From an uncultured Oscillospiraceae bacterium (GTDB lineage: Bacteria; Bacillota; Clostridia; Oscillospirales; Oscillospiraceae): a stretch of 13,465 nt of DNA. The stretch spans positions 1 through 13,465 of the forward strand of contig CAJOCV010000030.1 of the NCBI GenBank assembly GCA_905233785.1, written 5' to 3'. Positions 1-5,700 of the stretch are shown here, piece after piece; positions within the stretch are counted from its first letter, which is position 1, and each line of letters begins with the position of its first letter. The position numbers and the translations under genes are program-made. The notes beneath the pieces were generated by a model, which worked only from the letters and a program-made list of their open reading frames with translations, was not told where the DNA came from and ran no database searches.

Positions 1-24
1 TTCCCCGGACTCGGCTTCTGATTG

Positions 25-102
25 CTTCCCCCTCCGGGGGAAGTGGCCGAAGGCCAATAGGGGAAACGCGAAACCGACGCCCCTTCCGTCAGCTTCGCTG
101 AC
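25..102. repeat. Cluster of three short palindromes (REP-like) in the leader side of rpsP
   Basis: Three perfect inverted repeats follow one another. Positions 25-32 pair with 36-43 (CTTCCCCC/GGGGGAAG, 3-nt loop), 44-48 with 52-56 (TGGCC/GGCCA, GAA loop) and 88-93 with 97-102 (GTCAGC/GCTGAC, TTC loop). A G-rich stem followed by a short GAA-loop stem resembles dispersed intergenic palindromes common in Clostridia; that resemblance is from memory and not checked. No coding sequence was recognised on either strand, and no T-tract marks these hairpins as terminators. The gene upstream lies outside the window. Confidence 0.55.
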
Positions 103-117
103 ACCATTGCCCGCCTT

Positions 118-240
118 GCCGCGTAAGACTATTTTGCGTGCAGACGCTAAGACCTGCCCGCAAAACAGCGCGGCTGCGGAGAAAGCGAATTTGCTTTTTC
201 CGCCACTGGCGGCGCAAATCCGCTTTCCCCCGGAGGGGGA
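118..240. repeat. Nested inverted repeats upstream of rpsP
   Basis: Further self-complementary blocks continue the hairpin chain up to the rpsP leader. Positions 118-123 pair with 169-174 (GCCGCG/CGCGGC) and 132-138 with 159-165 (TTTTGCG/CGCAAAA), giving a two-part stem. Positions 181-194 pair with 214-227 with one mismatch (188 against 220), enclosing an inner stem 200-204/208-212. Positions 226-231 pair with 235-240 (TCCCCC/GGGGGA). An open frame runs through this block in frame with rpsP, but it has no ribosome binding site and no S16-like residues, so I read it as non-coding. Together with 25-102 this accounts for most of the gene-free first 310 bases; no clear rpsP promoter was identified there. 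Confidence 0.5.
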
Positions 241-310
241 GGCAGATACGCTTACACTCGGCACAGCCGTTTGTAATAGATTTGAGTTTTCATATGGAGG
301 TGAAGATACA

Positions 311-547
311 ATGGTTAAAATCAGACTTCGCAGAATGGGCGCCAAGAAGGCTCCTTACTACCGCATCGTTGTTGCGGATTCCCGCAGCCCCCGCGATGGC
401 CGCTTCATCGAGGAGCTTGGCGTGTATGATCCCATGGCCGACGGCAGCAAACTGAACGTCAAGATGGATCGCGTGGAGTACTGGATCGCAAACGGCGCCC
501 AGCCCACCGACACCGTCCGCGGCCTGCTCAAGAAGGTCGAGGCGTAA
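311..547 (+). CDS. rpsP: 30S ribosomal protein S16
   Basis: This 78-residue protein is a full-length bacterial S16, a small-subunit protein that binds 16S rRNA early in 30S assembly. The N-terminus MVKIRLRRMGAKKAPYYRIV, the following VADSRSPRDGRFIEELG and the C-terminal GAQPTDTVRGLLKK are family hallmarks. The start at 311 is chosen because a GGAGG sequence sits about 9 nt upstream and the homologous sequence begins there. The longer in-frame extension back to 107 runs through hairpins and has no ribosome binding site. khpA follows after 18 nt, so the two are almost certainly co-transcribed. In many Bacillota rpsP and khpA continue into rimM and trmD; here a terminator and luxS follow instead. 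Confidence 0.97.
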   Translation: MVKIRLRRMGAKKAPYYRIVVADSRSPRDGRFIEELGVYDPMADGSKLNVKMDRVEYWIANGAQPTDTVRGLLKKVEA

Positions 548-565
548 AAAGGAGTTTCTACCGGC

Positions 566-796
566 ATGAAAGAACTTTTGACCTACATCGTGCAGAGCCT
601 GGTCGATCATCCCGACGAGGTCTCTGTGACCGAGCGCAAAGCCGACGGCGAGACCGTTTTTGAGGTTCGCGTGGCCGACGGCGATACGGGCAAGGTCATC
701 GGCCGGCAGGGCAGGATCGTCAAGCAGATCCGTATCCTTATGCGGGCCGTAGCCCAGCGAAAGGGCAAAAAAGTTTCCGTGGAGATCATGGATTGA
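566..796 (+). CDS. khpA: KhpA, KH-domain RNA-binding protein
   Basis: The 76-residue product is a single type-II KH domain protein of the KhpA (YlqC) family. In other Bacillota this protein partners with KhpB (Jag/EloR) to bind RNA and influence cell elongation and division. The RNA-binding GxxG signature is visible as GKVIGRQGRIVK (around residues 42-53), between the early strand EVRVADGDT and the helix IRILMRAVAQRKGKK. Length and ending (KVSVEIMD) fit the family. An AAAAGGAG site lies 11 nt before the ATG. The gene follows rpsP directly, the usual order in Bacillota, and is closed by a strong intrinsic terminator. Confidence 0.93.
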   Translation: MKELLTYIVQSLVDHPDEVSVTERKADGETVFEVRVADGDTGKVIGRQGRIVKQIRILMRAVAQRKGKKVSVEIMD

Positions 797-803
797 TCGA
801 AAC

Positions 804-833
804 AAAAAGCAGAGGCGCCGCCTCTGCTTTTTT
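804..833 (+). terminator. Intrinsic terminator of rpsP-khpA
   Basis: A perfect GC-rich stem (809-816 GCAGAGGC with 820-827 GCCTCTGC, 3-nt loop) is extended by A5/T5 pairing and followed by a run of six Ts (828-833). It begins 8 nt after the khpA stop. luxS starts only 28 nt further on, leaving little room for a separate promoter. Confidence 0.92.
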
Positions 834-861
834 ATGATACGAGAATTGAAAGGAGAAAAAC

Positions 862-1380
862 ATGATCCCAAGCTTTTCCGTTGATCACAGAGCCATCGTT
901 CCCGGTATTTTTGTCAGCCGCGTGGATGGAGTCGGTACCGGTACGGTCACAACCTACGACATTCGATTGACAAGGCCGAACCGGGAGCCGGCCGTTGACG
1001 TGGCGGCCATGCACTCGCTCGAGCATATCATTGCCACCTTCCTGCGAAATGACCCCGACTGGAAGGACGAAATCATTTACTGGGGGCCGATGGGCTGCCT
1101 GACCGGCTTCTACCTGCTGCTCAAGGGCAGCCGCGAGCCGAGAGAGATCTACGACCTGATCCTGCGCGCCTTCCGCGCGGTGGGCGAGAGCGAGAGCGTT
1201 CCCGGCGCCACGGCGAAAAACTGTGGGAACTATCTCATGCACAACCTGGGCATGGCAAAATGGTACGCGGCCATCTTTGCCAATTATCTCACCGCCAACG
1301 CCGAAAACCCCGCCATCTTCGCCTACCCGAAAACCGAACGCCTCGTCACCGACGACGGGCAGCAGTTCTATGATTCGTGA
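862..1380 (+). CDS. luxS: S-ribosylhomocysteine lyase LuxS
   Basis: LuxS cleaves S-ribosylhomocysteine to homocysteine and 4,5-dihydroxypentane-2,3-dione, the precursor of autoinducer-2, completing the Pfs/LuxS branch of the activated methyl cycle in the cytosol. The 172-residue protein carries the metal-binding HSLEH motif (H51, E54, H55), the catalytic cysteine in MGCLTGFY (C79) and the third metal ligand in NCGNYLMHNL (C121), so all key residues are intact. Length is slightly above the usual 150-160. An AAAGGAG site at 849-855 lies 6 nt before the ATG. No convincing promoter fits between the khpA terminator and this start, so expression may depend on read-through. No pfs, metB or other methyl-cycle gene is next to it. 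Confidence 0.96.
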   Translation: MIPSFSVDHRAIVPGIFVSRVDGVGTGTVTTYDIRLTRPNREPAVDVAAMHSLEHIIATFLRNDPDWKDEIIYWGPMGCLTGFYLLLKGSREPREIYDLILRAFRAVGESESVPGATAKNCGNYLMHNLGMAKWYAAIFANYLTANAENPAIFAYPKTERLVTDDGQQFYDS

Positions 1381-1406
1381 TTCTCTATCATTCCCGATAG
1401 AGAATC
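1379..1406. other. Perfect 11-bp hairpin at the luxS/cupin-remnant junction
   Basis: Positions 1379-1389 (GATTCTCTATC) pair perfectly with 1396-1406 across a 6-nt loop. The hairpin covers the luxS stop codon and the last codons of the convergent cupin fragment. It lacks a T-tract on either side, so it is at best an unusual terminator or an mRNA 3'-end stabiliser. Confidence 0.55.
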
Positions 1407-1540
1407 AGCGCGATGGTTTCCAAATCCTCCTTGCCGATGTTCTTGAGAGCATGCCCCTGCTCGTCGTCGCAAAAGGTCACATCTCCGGGATTGACTTCAT
1501 ATTCGACGCCGTTGTCGTTATAAAGCCCTTTGCCGCCTTC
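1388..1540 (-). pseudogene. Cupin-domain protein, C-terminal remnant
   Basis: Read on the minus strand, this stretch encodes the end of a small single-domain cupin: GKGLYNDNGVEYEVNPGD, then VTFC, GHALKN and EDLETIALILYRE, with a stop at 1388-1390. GKG...PGDV and GHxLxN are typical of the two cupin motifs. About the last 45-50 residues remain. Going upstream, the frame enters a perfect palindrome at 1529-1552 and meets an in-frame stop at 1553-1555. No start codon, ribosome binding site or N-terminal cupin sequence (the HxH motif) was found beyond it. I infer a gene inactivated by insertion of a palindromic repeat, or deleted at that point. It converges with luxS, with 7 nt between the two stop codons. 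Confidence 0.7.
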
Positions 1541-1574
1541 CGAGGCGGCAAATCAGAGGGGAGTGCCCCTCTGA
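1529..1574. repeat. Double-hairpin palindromic repeat interrupting the cupin remnant
   Basis: Two perfect adjacent inverted repeats are visible: 1529-1538 with 1543-1552 (TTTGCCGCCT/AGGCGGCAAA, loop TCCG) and 1553-1561 with 1566-1574 (TCAGAGGGG/CCCCTCTGA, loop AGTG). The arrangement resembles short palindromic intergenic elements I associate with Oscillospiraceae genomes (from memory, not checked). It sits exactly where cupin homology stops, which suggests that it, or a larger event ending in it, broke the gene. Confidence 0.65.
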
Positions 1575-1627
1575 ACTCCCCCAAAGCCATGCAAGACGGA
1601 ATCGTTACAATTTTCATGGGAAAGTGT

Positions 1628-1656
1628 TTGCAATTCCGGTTCATCTGTGTTATACT
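1628..1656 (+). promoter_or_regulatory. Sigma-A promoter upstream of prfC
   Basis: TTGCAA at 1628-1633 and TATACT at 1651-1656 are separated by exactly 17 bp, one mismatch from consensus in the -10 and two in the -35. Transcription should begin near 1663. The next plus-strand gene is prfC at 1997, which implies a leader of about 335 nt. No better promoter was seen closer to prfC. Confidence 0.68.
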
Positions 1657-1661
1657 GAATC

Positions 1662-1996
1662 AGTTTTAGGAATTCCACCAAACCTTTTCCTCTTTTTCGG
1701 CTTTTTGTGCTAAAACCTGAAATTTACAGAGGCTTCCGGCTCTTTTTTCCCTTCGGTATAAAGGAAACGCCGATTCCATCGCCTGCGGCGCCTCCCGGGA
1801 AATTTGCGCCCTGATTTTGCCACTTTTTCTTGCAAACCACAAAGGATTCCTGCTCAATGAGTGCCATCAACAGAACACAAGTTTTCTCGGAATTCGCTCG
1901 TGTCGAATTCATCATCGTTTACGAAAGACATTCGTCGGCGTATCACCCAATGGGACGGAAGAGCGACTAATTGTTCACGTATGCTGGAGCGTTACT
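1662..1996 (+). other. prfC: Long untranslated leader of prfC
   Basis: This gene-free stretch lies between the predicted promoter and prfC. It contains a weak stem before a T6 run (1728-1748), repeat copy A (1765-1899), a perfect 7-bp inverted repeat GAATTCG/CGAATTC (1890-1896/1904-1910, partly inside copy A), and a small stem ACGAA/TTCGT (1921-1925/1931-1935). The ribosome binding site GGAG (1985-1988) is 8 nt from the start codon. No known riboswitch or T-box was recognised. Open frames here are short and have no ribosome binding site. Confidence 0.45.
1765..1899 (+). repeat. Dispersed repeat, copy A
   Basis: This copy matches copy B (minus strand, 7376-7493) over about 119 nt and copy C (13220-13347) over its first 80 nt. 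Shared landmarks in order are AAACGCCGAT (A and C), CTGCGGC, TGCGCCCT or CGCGCCCT, GATTT, CACTTTTTCTTGCAA and CACAA. A and B then share ATTCCTGC, GCCATCA, CAGAAC and TTTTCTCGGAAT. Segments 1795-1802 and 1883-1890 are complementary (8 pairs, one G-T) and could close the element into one fold; the same two segments also pair in copy B. It lies inside the predicted prfC leader. Confidence 0.75.
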
Positions 1997-3589
1997 ATGG
2001 CTGAACTGAAAAAAGAGATCGAGCGGCGCCGCACCTTTGCGATCATCTCGCACCCGGACGCCGGTAAAACCACCTTGACCGAGAAGCTGCTGCTCTACGG
2101 CGGAGCGATCCAGATGGCCGGTTCTGTCAAGGGCAAGGCCACGGCGCGCCACGCGGTGTCCGACTGGATGGAGCTGGAAAAGCAGCGCGGCATCTCCATC
2201 ACCTCCTCGGTGATGCAATTTGAGTATGAGGGCTATTGCATCAACATTCTCGACACCCCGGGGCATCAGGACTTCTCGGAGGATACCTACCGCACGCTGA
2301 TGGCGGCGGATTCCGCCGTCATGGTCATTGACGCCGCCAAGGGCATCGAGCCGCAGACCCGCAAGCTCTTCAAAATCTGCGCCATGCGGCACATCCCCAT
2401 CTTTACCTTCATCAACAAGCTTGACCGCGAAGCCAGAAGCCCCTACGATCTGATGGAGGAGCTGGAGCATGAGTTCGGCATCGGCACCTATCCGATGAAC
2501 TGGCCGATCGGCTGCGGGCAGGATTTCAAGGGCGTGTACGACAGGGAAAAGCAGGCCATCCTGGCCTTCAACGAGTTTCACCGCGGCACCAGCCGCATCC
2601 GCGCCATCGAGTGCACGCTCGATGAGACGGAGAAGCTGGATGAGCTGATCGGCTCCCGCCTGCGCCAGACGCTCGCGGACGATATTGAATTGCTGGACGG
2701 CGCGGGCTTCGAATTTGATCTCGACGAGGTGCGAAACGGGCGGCTCAGCCCTGTGTTTTTCGGCTCGGCGCTCAATAACTTCGGTGTGGAGCCCTTTCTG
2801 GAGAGCTTCCTGAAGCTCACCATGCCGCCGCTGCCGCGCGTGTCCGGGGAAGAGATCATCGACCCCTTTGACGAGCGCTTCTCGGCCTTCGTCTTCAAGA
2901 TCCAGGCCAACATGAACAAGGCGCACCGCGACCGCATCGCCTTTATGCGTATCTGCTCCGGCCGCTTTGAGCGGGATAAGGAATACTTCCATGTCCAGGG
3001 CGGCAAGGTGCTGCGCCTTGCCCAGCCGCAGCAGCTCATGGCGCAGGAGCGCGCCATCATTGACGAGGCGTACGCCGGCGACATCATCGGCGTCTTCGAC
3101 CCGGGCATCTTCTCCATTGGGGACACGATCTGCGAGAAGGGCATGAACGCCTGCTTTGAGGGCATCCCCACCTTCGCGCCCGAGCATTTCGCTGCCGTGG
3201 AGCGCATCGACACCATGAAGCGCAAGCAGTTTGAAAAGGGCATCCTGCAGATCGCGCAGGAGGGCGCCATTCAGATCTTTCACGAGCCGCACACCGGCGT
3301 GGAGGAGGTCATCGTGGGCGTCGTGGGCGTTCTGCAGTTCGAGGTGCTGGAGTATCGGCTCAAAACCGAGTACGGTGTGGATATCCGCCGCCGCAATATG
3401 CCCTATGAGCTTGTGCGCTGGGTGGAGGGCGAGGGAGTGGACATCCGCGCCTTAAACCTCACGAGCGACACCAAGTGGGTACAGGATTTCAGGGGAAACG
3501 ACCTGCTGCTCTTCACCTCCCAATGGTGCATCAACTGGGCGCTGCAAAAAAACGAGGGCTTACAGCTTCGAGAGTTCAACCGCGACTAA
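1997..3589 (+). CDS. prfC: Peptide chain release factor 3 (RF3)
   Basis: RF3 is a translational GTPase that recycles RF1/RF2 from the ribosome after peptide release. The 530-residue product has the family's normal length (about 525-530). GTPase motifs are intact: P-loop SHPDAGKTT (18-26), switch I region GISITSS (65-71), DTPGHQDFSEDT (86-97) and NKLD (140-143). Downstream the RF3-specific middle and C-terminal regions are recognisable (SGRFERDKEYFHVQGGK; GVVGVLQFEVLEYRLKTEYG). The start at 1997 begins MAELKKEIERRRTFAIISHP, as in other RF3 proteins, and has GGAG 8 nt upstream. An open extension back to 1817 runs through the leader repeat and is not credible. The next gene follows after 12 nt, so the pair forms an operon. 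Confidence 0.97.
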   Translation: MAELKKEIERRRTFAIISHPDAGKTTLTEKLLLYGGAIQMAGSVKGKATARHAVSDWMELEKQRGISITSSVMQFEYEGYCINILDTPGHQDFSEDTYRTLMAADSAVMVIDAAKGIEPQTRKLFKICAMRHIPIFTFINKLDREARSPYDLMEELEHEFGIGTYPMNWPIGCGQDFKGVYDREKQAILAFNEFHRGTSRIRAIECTLDETEKLDELIGSRLRQTLADDIELLDGAGFEFDLDEVRNGRLSPVFFGSALNNFGVEPFLESFLKLTMPPLPRVSGEEIIDPFDERFSAFVFKIQANMNKAHRDRIAFMRICSGRFERDKEYFHVQGGKVLRLAQPQQLMAQERAIIDEAYAGDIIGVFDPGIFSIGDTICEKGMNACFEGIPTFAPEHFAAVERIDTMKRKQFEKGILQIAQEGAIQIFHEPHTGVEEVIVGVVGVLQFEVLEYRLKTEYGVDIRRRNMPYELVRWVEGEGVDIRALNLTSDTKWVQDFRGNDLLLFTSQWCINWALQKNEGLQLREFNRD

Positions 3590-3601
3590 GGAGAATGCAA
3601 C

Positions 3602-4207
3602 ATGGCCGAAAAGCTGAGCATTGAAATCTTTCGTAAGAAGCAGCCGGAGGAGCTGACGCTTTCTCTCGCTGAGCCTGACAGCCGCACCGATATTGGCTCC
3701 GGCGCGGCGCTGACCGCCGCCGCCGCGGCGTCCTATCTCAAGCGCGCCGCCGCGCTGACAATGGAGACGGAGGCGGGCAACGAGCGGGTGGAATACATCC
3801 ACCGCAACAGCGAGATCCTGCGCGGCTATATGGTGCACCTCATTGACGAGGATGTAAAGAGCCGCGGGCCGCTGCGCAAGGCGATCAAGGAGAATGACCC
3901 CCAGGTGATCGAGGCTGCCCGTCAGCCCGCCGCCCAGGTGGCAAACGAGATCGTCAATATGATGAATCAGCTTCTGGAGCTGGACGAGGAGCTCTGCGAA
4001 TTTGCTGCGCCCGAGGGAAGGCGCTTCTGCGCCGCGGCTGCCGATCTCGCCATGGGCAGCATCCGGGCCACGATGCGCTATCTGTTCCACCAGGCGAGCA
4101 AATGCTCGGACGAGACGTATCGCTATGTGGTCAAGCGTGAAAACGAGATCACGCTCGACACCTGCCGCGCAAGCTATGCGCGCATCCTCGAGAAAACTGC
4201 TGAATAA
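3602..4207 (+). CDS. Cyclodeaminase/cyclohydrolase (FTCD_C) family protein
   Basis: The 201-residue, helix-rich protein resembles the formiminotransferase-cyclodeaminase C-terminal family, which includes FchA-type methenyl-tetrahydrofolate cyclohydrolases and formimino-THF cyclodeaminases of one-carbon metabolism. Family-like features are LIDEDVKS (80-87), the helical stretch AARQPAAQVANEIVNMMNQL (105-124), and AAADLAMGSIRATMRY with D148 (145-160), matching the usual region around a conserved aspartate. The glycine-rich N-terminal loop, normally PGGGS followed by an Ala-rich helix, is here DIGSGAALTAAAAASY (30-45), so the folate site may be altered. The AAGGAG site comes right after the prfC stop and the gap is 12 nt. 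No folate genes are nearby. The family call is reasonable; the enzyme activity is uncertain. Confidence 0.68.
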   Translation: MAEKLSIEIFRKKQPEELTLSLAEPDSRTDIGSGAALTAAAAASYLKRAAALTMETEAGNERVEYIHRNSEILRGYMVHLIDEDVKSRGPLRKAIKENDPQVIEAARQPAAQVANEIVNMMNQLLELDEELCEFAAPEGRRFCAAAADLAMGSIRATMRYLFHQASKCSDETYRYVVKRENEITLDTCRASYARILEKTAE

Positions 4208-4211
4208 TGGC

Positions 4212-4240
4212 AAAAAGCGGCTGGATTTCAGCCGCTTTTT
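4212..4240 (+). terminator. Intrinsic terminator of the prfC operon
   Basis: A 12-bp stem, A5GCGGCTG (4212-4223) pairing with CAGCCGCT5 (4229-4240), has a 5-nt loop and ends in a T5 run. It starts 4 nt after the stop codon of the upstream gene. Confidence 0.92.
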
Positions 4241-4267
4241 ACCATGTTTGTACAAAAAAGTGAAATA

Positions 4268-4296
4268 TTGCATTTACACTTGATGTGTAGTATAAT
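4268..4296 (+). promoter_or_regulatory. Sigma-A promoter of rpe-recR
   Basis: TTGCAT (4268-4273) and a perfect TATAAT (4291-4296) are spaced by 17 bp, 33 nt before the rpe start. The spacer holds an inverted repeat TACAC-TTGAT-GTGTA (4275-4289), a possible operator. The upstream terminator isolates this unit from prfC. Confidence 0.82.
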
Positions 4297-4329
4297 ATCA
4301 TATCAACTTAATGTCGGAGGAAGCCTGCC

Positions 4330-4983
4330 ATGATAAAGCTTGCGCCGTCTATACTTGCGGCAGACCTGGCTCATCTTGCGGACGAGGTGGAGGATATTCG
4401 GCTCGGCGGGGCGGAGTATGTTCATTTCGACGTGATGGACGGCGTGTTTGTCCCCAATCTCTCCATGGGGCTTCCGGTGCTTAAATCCCTGCGCAAATGT
4501 ACAGACATGTTTTTGGATGTGCACCTGATGATCGAGACGCCCATTCGCTATGTGGAGCATTTTTGCGACGCGGGCGCGGATCTGGTGAATGTGCACCTGG
4601 AGGCGGACAGTCCTGAGAATATCCGTCTTACGCTTGAGAAAATCCGCGCAAAGGGGAAAAAATGCGGCATCACCTTAAAGCCCGCCACCCCGGCGGAGGC
4701 CGCAGAACCCTATCTCGGTCTGGTCGATCTGATCCTTGTGATGACCGTGGAGCCAGGCTTCGGCGGGCAGCGCTTTATGATGGATATGCTGGATAAGCTG
4801 CGGGCGCTGCGTAAAATGTTAGAGACGGTCAATCCCGGCTGTGAGCTGGAGGTAGACGGCGGCATCACCCGCGAGACCGCGCCCCTTGCCGTCGAAGCGG
4901 GCGCAAACGTGCTGGTTGCCGGCAGCGCCGTCTTCGGCCAAGCGGATCGCGCGAAGGCGATCCGGGATATTCGGAATTTTTGA
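4330..4983 (+). CDS. rpe: Ribulose-phosphate 3-epimerase
   Basis: Rpe interconverts D-ribulose 5-phosphate and D-xylulose 5-phosphate in the non-oxidative pentose phosphate pathway (cytosol). The 217-residue TIM barrel has all expected landmarks: LAPSILAADLA (4-14), VHFDVMDGVFVPN with metal ligands H32 and D34, DVHLM with H65, the phosphate loop EPGFGGQ (141-147), EVDGGI with catalytic D176, and AGSAVF (197-202). Length is typical. A CGGAGG site is 9 nt from the ATG. recR follows 13 nt downstream, so the two form a transcription unit under the strong promoter at 4268-4296. No other pentose phosphate gene is in the window. Confidence 0.97.
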   Translation: MIKLAPSILAADLAHLADEVEDIRLGGAEYVHFDVMDGVFVPNLSMGLPVLKSLRKCTDMFLDVHLMIETPIRYVEHFCDAGADLVNVHLEADSPENIRLTLEKIRAKGKKCGITLKPATPAEAAEPYLGLVDLILVMTVEPGFGGQRFMMDMLDKLRALRKMLETVNPGCELEVDGGITRETAPLAVEAGANVLVAGSAVFGQADRAKAIRDIRNF

Positions 4984-4996
4984 ACGGAGTGGTTTC

Positions 4997-5596
4997 ATGG
5001 CTTTTTTCCCCGCCTCGCTTGAGAACCTGATCGACAAATTCGCGTCCCTGCCCGGCGTGGGAAAGAAGAGCGCTCAGCGGCTTGCTTTTCATATCCTCGC
5101 CTTGCCGGACGCGGAGGCGCTGTCCTTTGCCAACGCCATCACCGACGCAAAGCGCAGCGTCCACCGCTGCAGCATCTGCCAGAACCTGACGGAAGGGGAG
5201 ACCTGCGCCATCTGCCAGAGCGATCGGCGCGATCACTCCACGATCTGCGTGGTGTCCGAACCCAGGGACGTGCTCTCCATCGAGCGGGGGCATGAGTATA
5301 ACGGCACCTACCATGTGCTGCACGGCGTGCTCTCACCCATGAGCCATATCGGCCCCGACGATATTCATATCAAGGAGCTTTTGCAGCGTGTCGCCTCTGA
5401 CGAGGTGCAGGAGGTCATCATGGCCACCAACCCCGATACCGAGGGGGAGGCTACGGCGATGTACATCTCCCGGCTGCTCAAGCCCTTCAACATCCGCGTC
5501 ACGCGCCTGGCCTACGGCATCCCCGTGGGCTCCAACCTCGAGTTCGCGGACGACGCGACCCTGAACCGCGCCCTCGAAGGGCGCACGGAGATGTAG
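4997..5596 (+). CDS. recR: Recombination protein RecR
   Basis: RecR works with RecO (and RecF) to load RecA on gapped DNA for recombinational repair. The 199-residue protein shows the standard order: N-terminal helix-hairpin-helix with LPGVGKKSAQRLAFHIL (18-34), a four-cysteine zinc finger (C58, C61, C70, C73), a Toprim domain from about 80 with VVSEPRD and ATNPDTEGEATA (143-154), and the closing LAYGIPVGSNLEFADDATL (171-189). Start 4997 is supported by GGAG (4986-4989) and by homology from MAFFPASLENLI; a longer open frame back into rpe is spurious. recR often follows dnaX-ybaB in bacteria; here its partner is rpe. An inverted repeat (5585-5591/5597-5603) overlaps its stop but lacks a T-tract. 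Confidence 0.97.
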   Translation: MAFFPASLENLIDKFASLPGVGKKSAQRLAFHILALPDAEALSFANAITDAKRSVHRCSICQNLTEGETCAICQSDRRDHSTICVVSEPRDVLSIERGHEYNGTYHVLHGVLSPMSHIGPDDIHIKELLQRVASDEVQEVIMATNPDTEGEATAMYISRLLKPFNIRVTRLAYGIPVGSNLEFADDATLNRALEGRTEM

Positions 5597-5673
5597 TCTC
5601 CGTATAATCCCCGCGCACTATGGCTACACTATACTGAATATACAATGTCTCTTACAGCCGCACGAGGATACAT

Positions 5674-5700
5674 ATGCAACAGAAATGGAGTGTTCAATGA
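5674..5700 (+). CDS. Possible 8-residue leader peptide coupled to RNase J
   Basis: A tiny ORF, ATG at 5674 to TGA at 5698-5700, encodes MQQKWSVQ. It has its own GAGG (5664-5667) at ideal distance (6 nt). Its stop codon overlaps the RNase J start in an ATGA arrangement (5697-5700), and the RNase J ribosome binding site lies inside it. That is the layout of translational coupling or of a regulatory upstream ORF. Nothing shows that the peptide is made, and an ORF this short can arise by chance. Confidence 0.4.
   Translation: MQQKWSVQ

Noticed and set aside
107..310. N-terminal extension of rpsP
   Set aside because: S16 homology starts at 311, where a good ribosome binding site lies; the extension crosses hairpins.
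1223..1669. Plus-strand open frame overlapping the end of luxS
   Set aside because: Out of frame with luxS, crosses the cupin remnant and palindromes, and has no recognisable content.
1728..1748. Attenuator-like stem before a T6 run in the prfC leader
   Set aside because: The stem is only four base pairs with an eight-base loop, too weak to call a terminator.
1817..1996. N-terminal extension of prfC
   Set aside because: RF3 proteins start at MAELKKEI here; the extension translates repeat copy A and lacks a ribosome binding site.
1967..3292. Long open frame (441 codons) on the minus strand opposite prfC
   Set aside because: It lies wholly across prfC, its product is rich in Leu/His/Asp/Gly typical of antisense shadow frames in GC-rich genes, and no family is recognisable.
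5603..5646. Three -10-like hexamers (TATAAT at 5603, TATACT at 5630, TACAAT at 5641) as an RNase J promoter
   Set aside because: None has an acceptable -35 at 16-18 bp spacing or an extended -10, so a promoter here is possible but unsupported.
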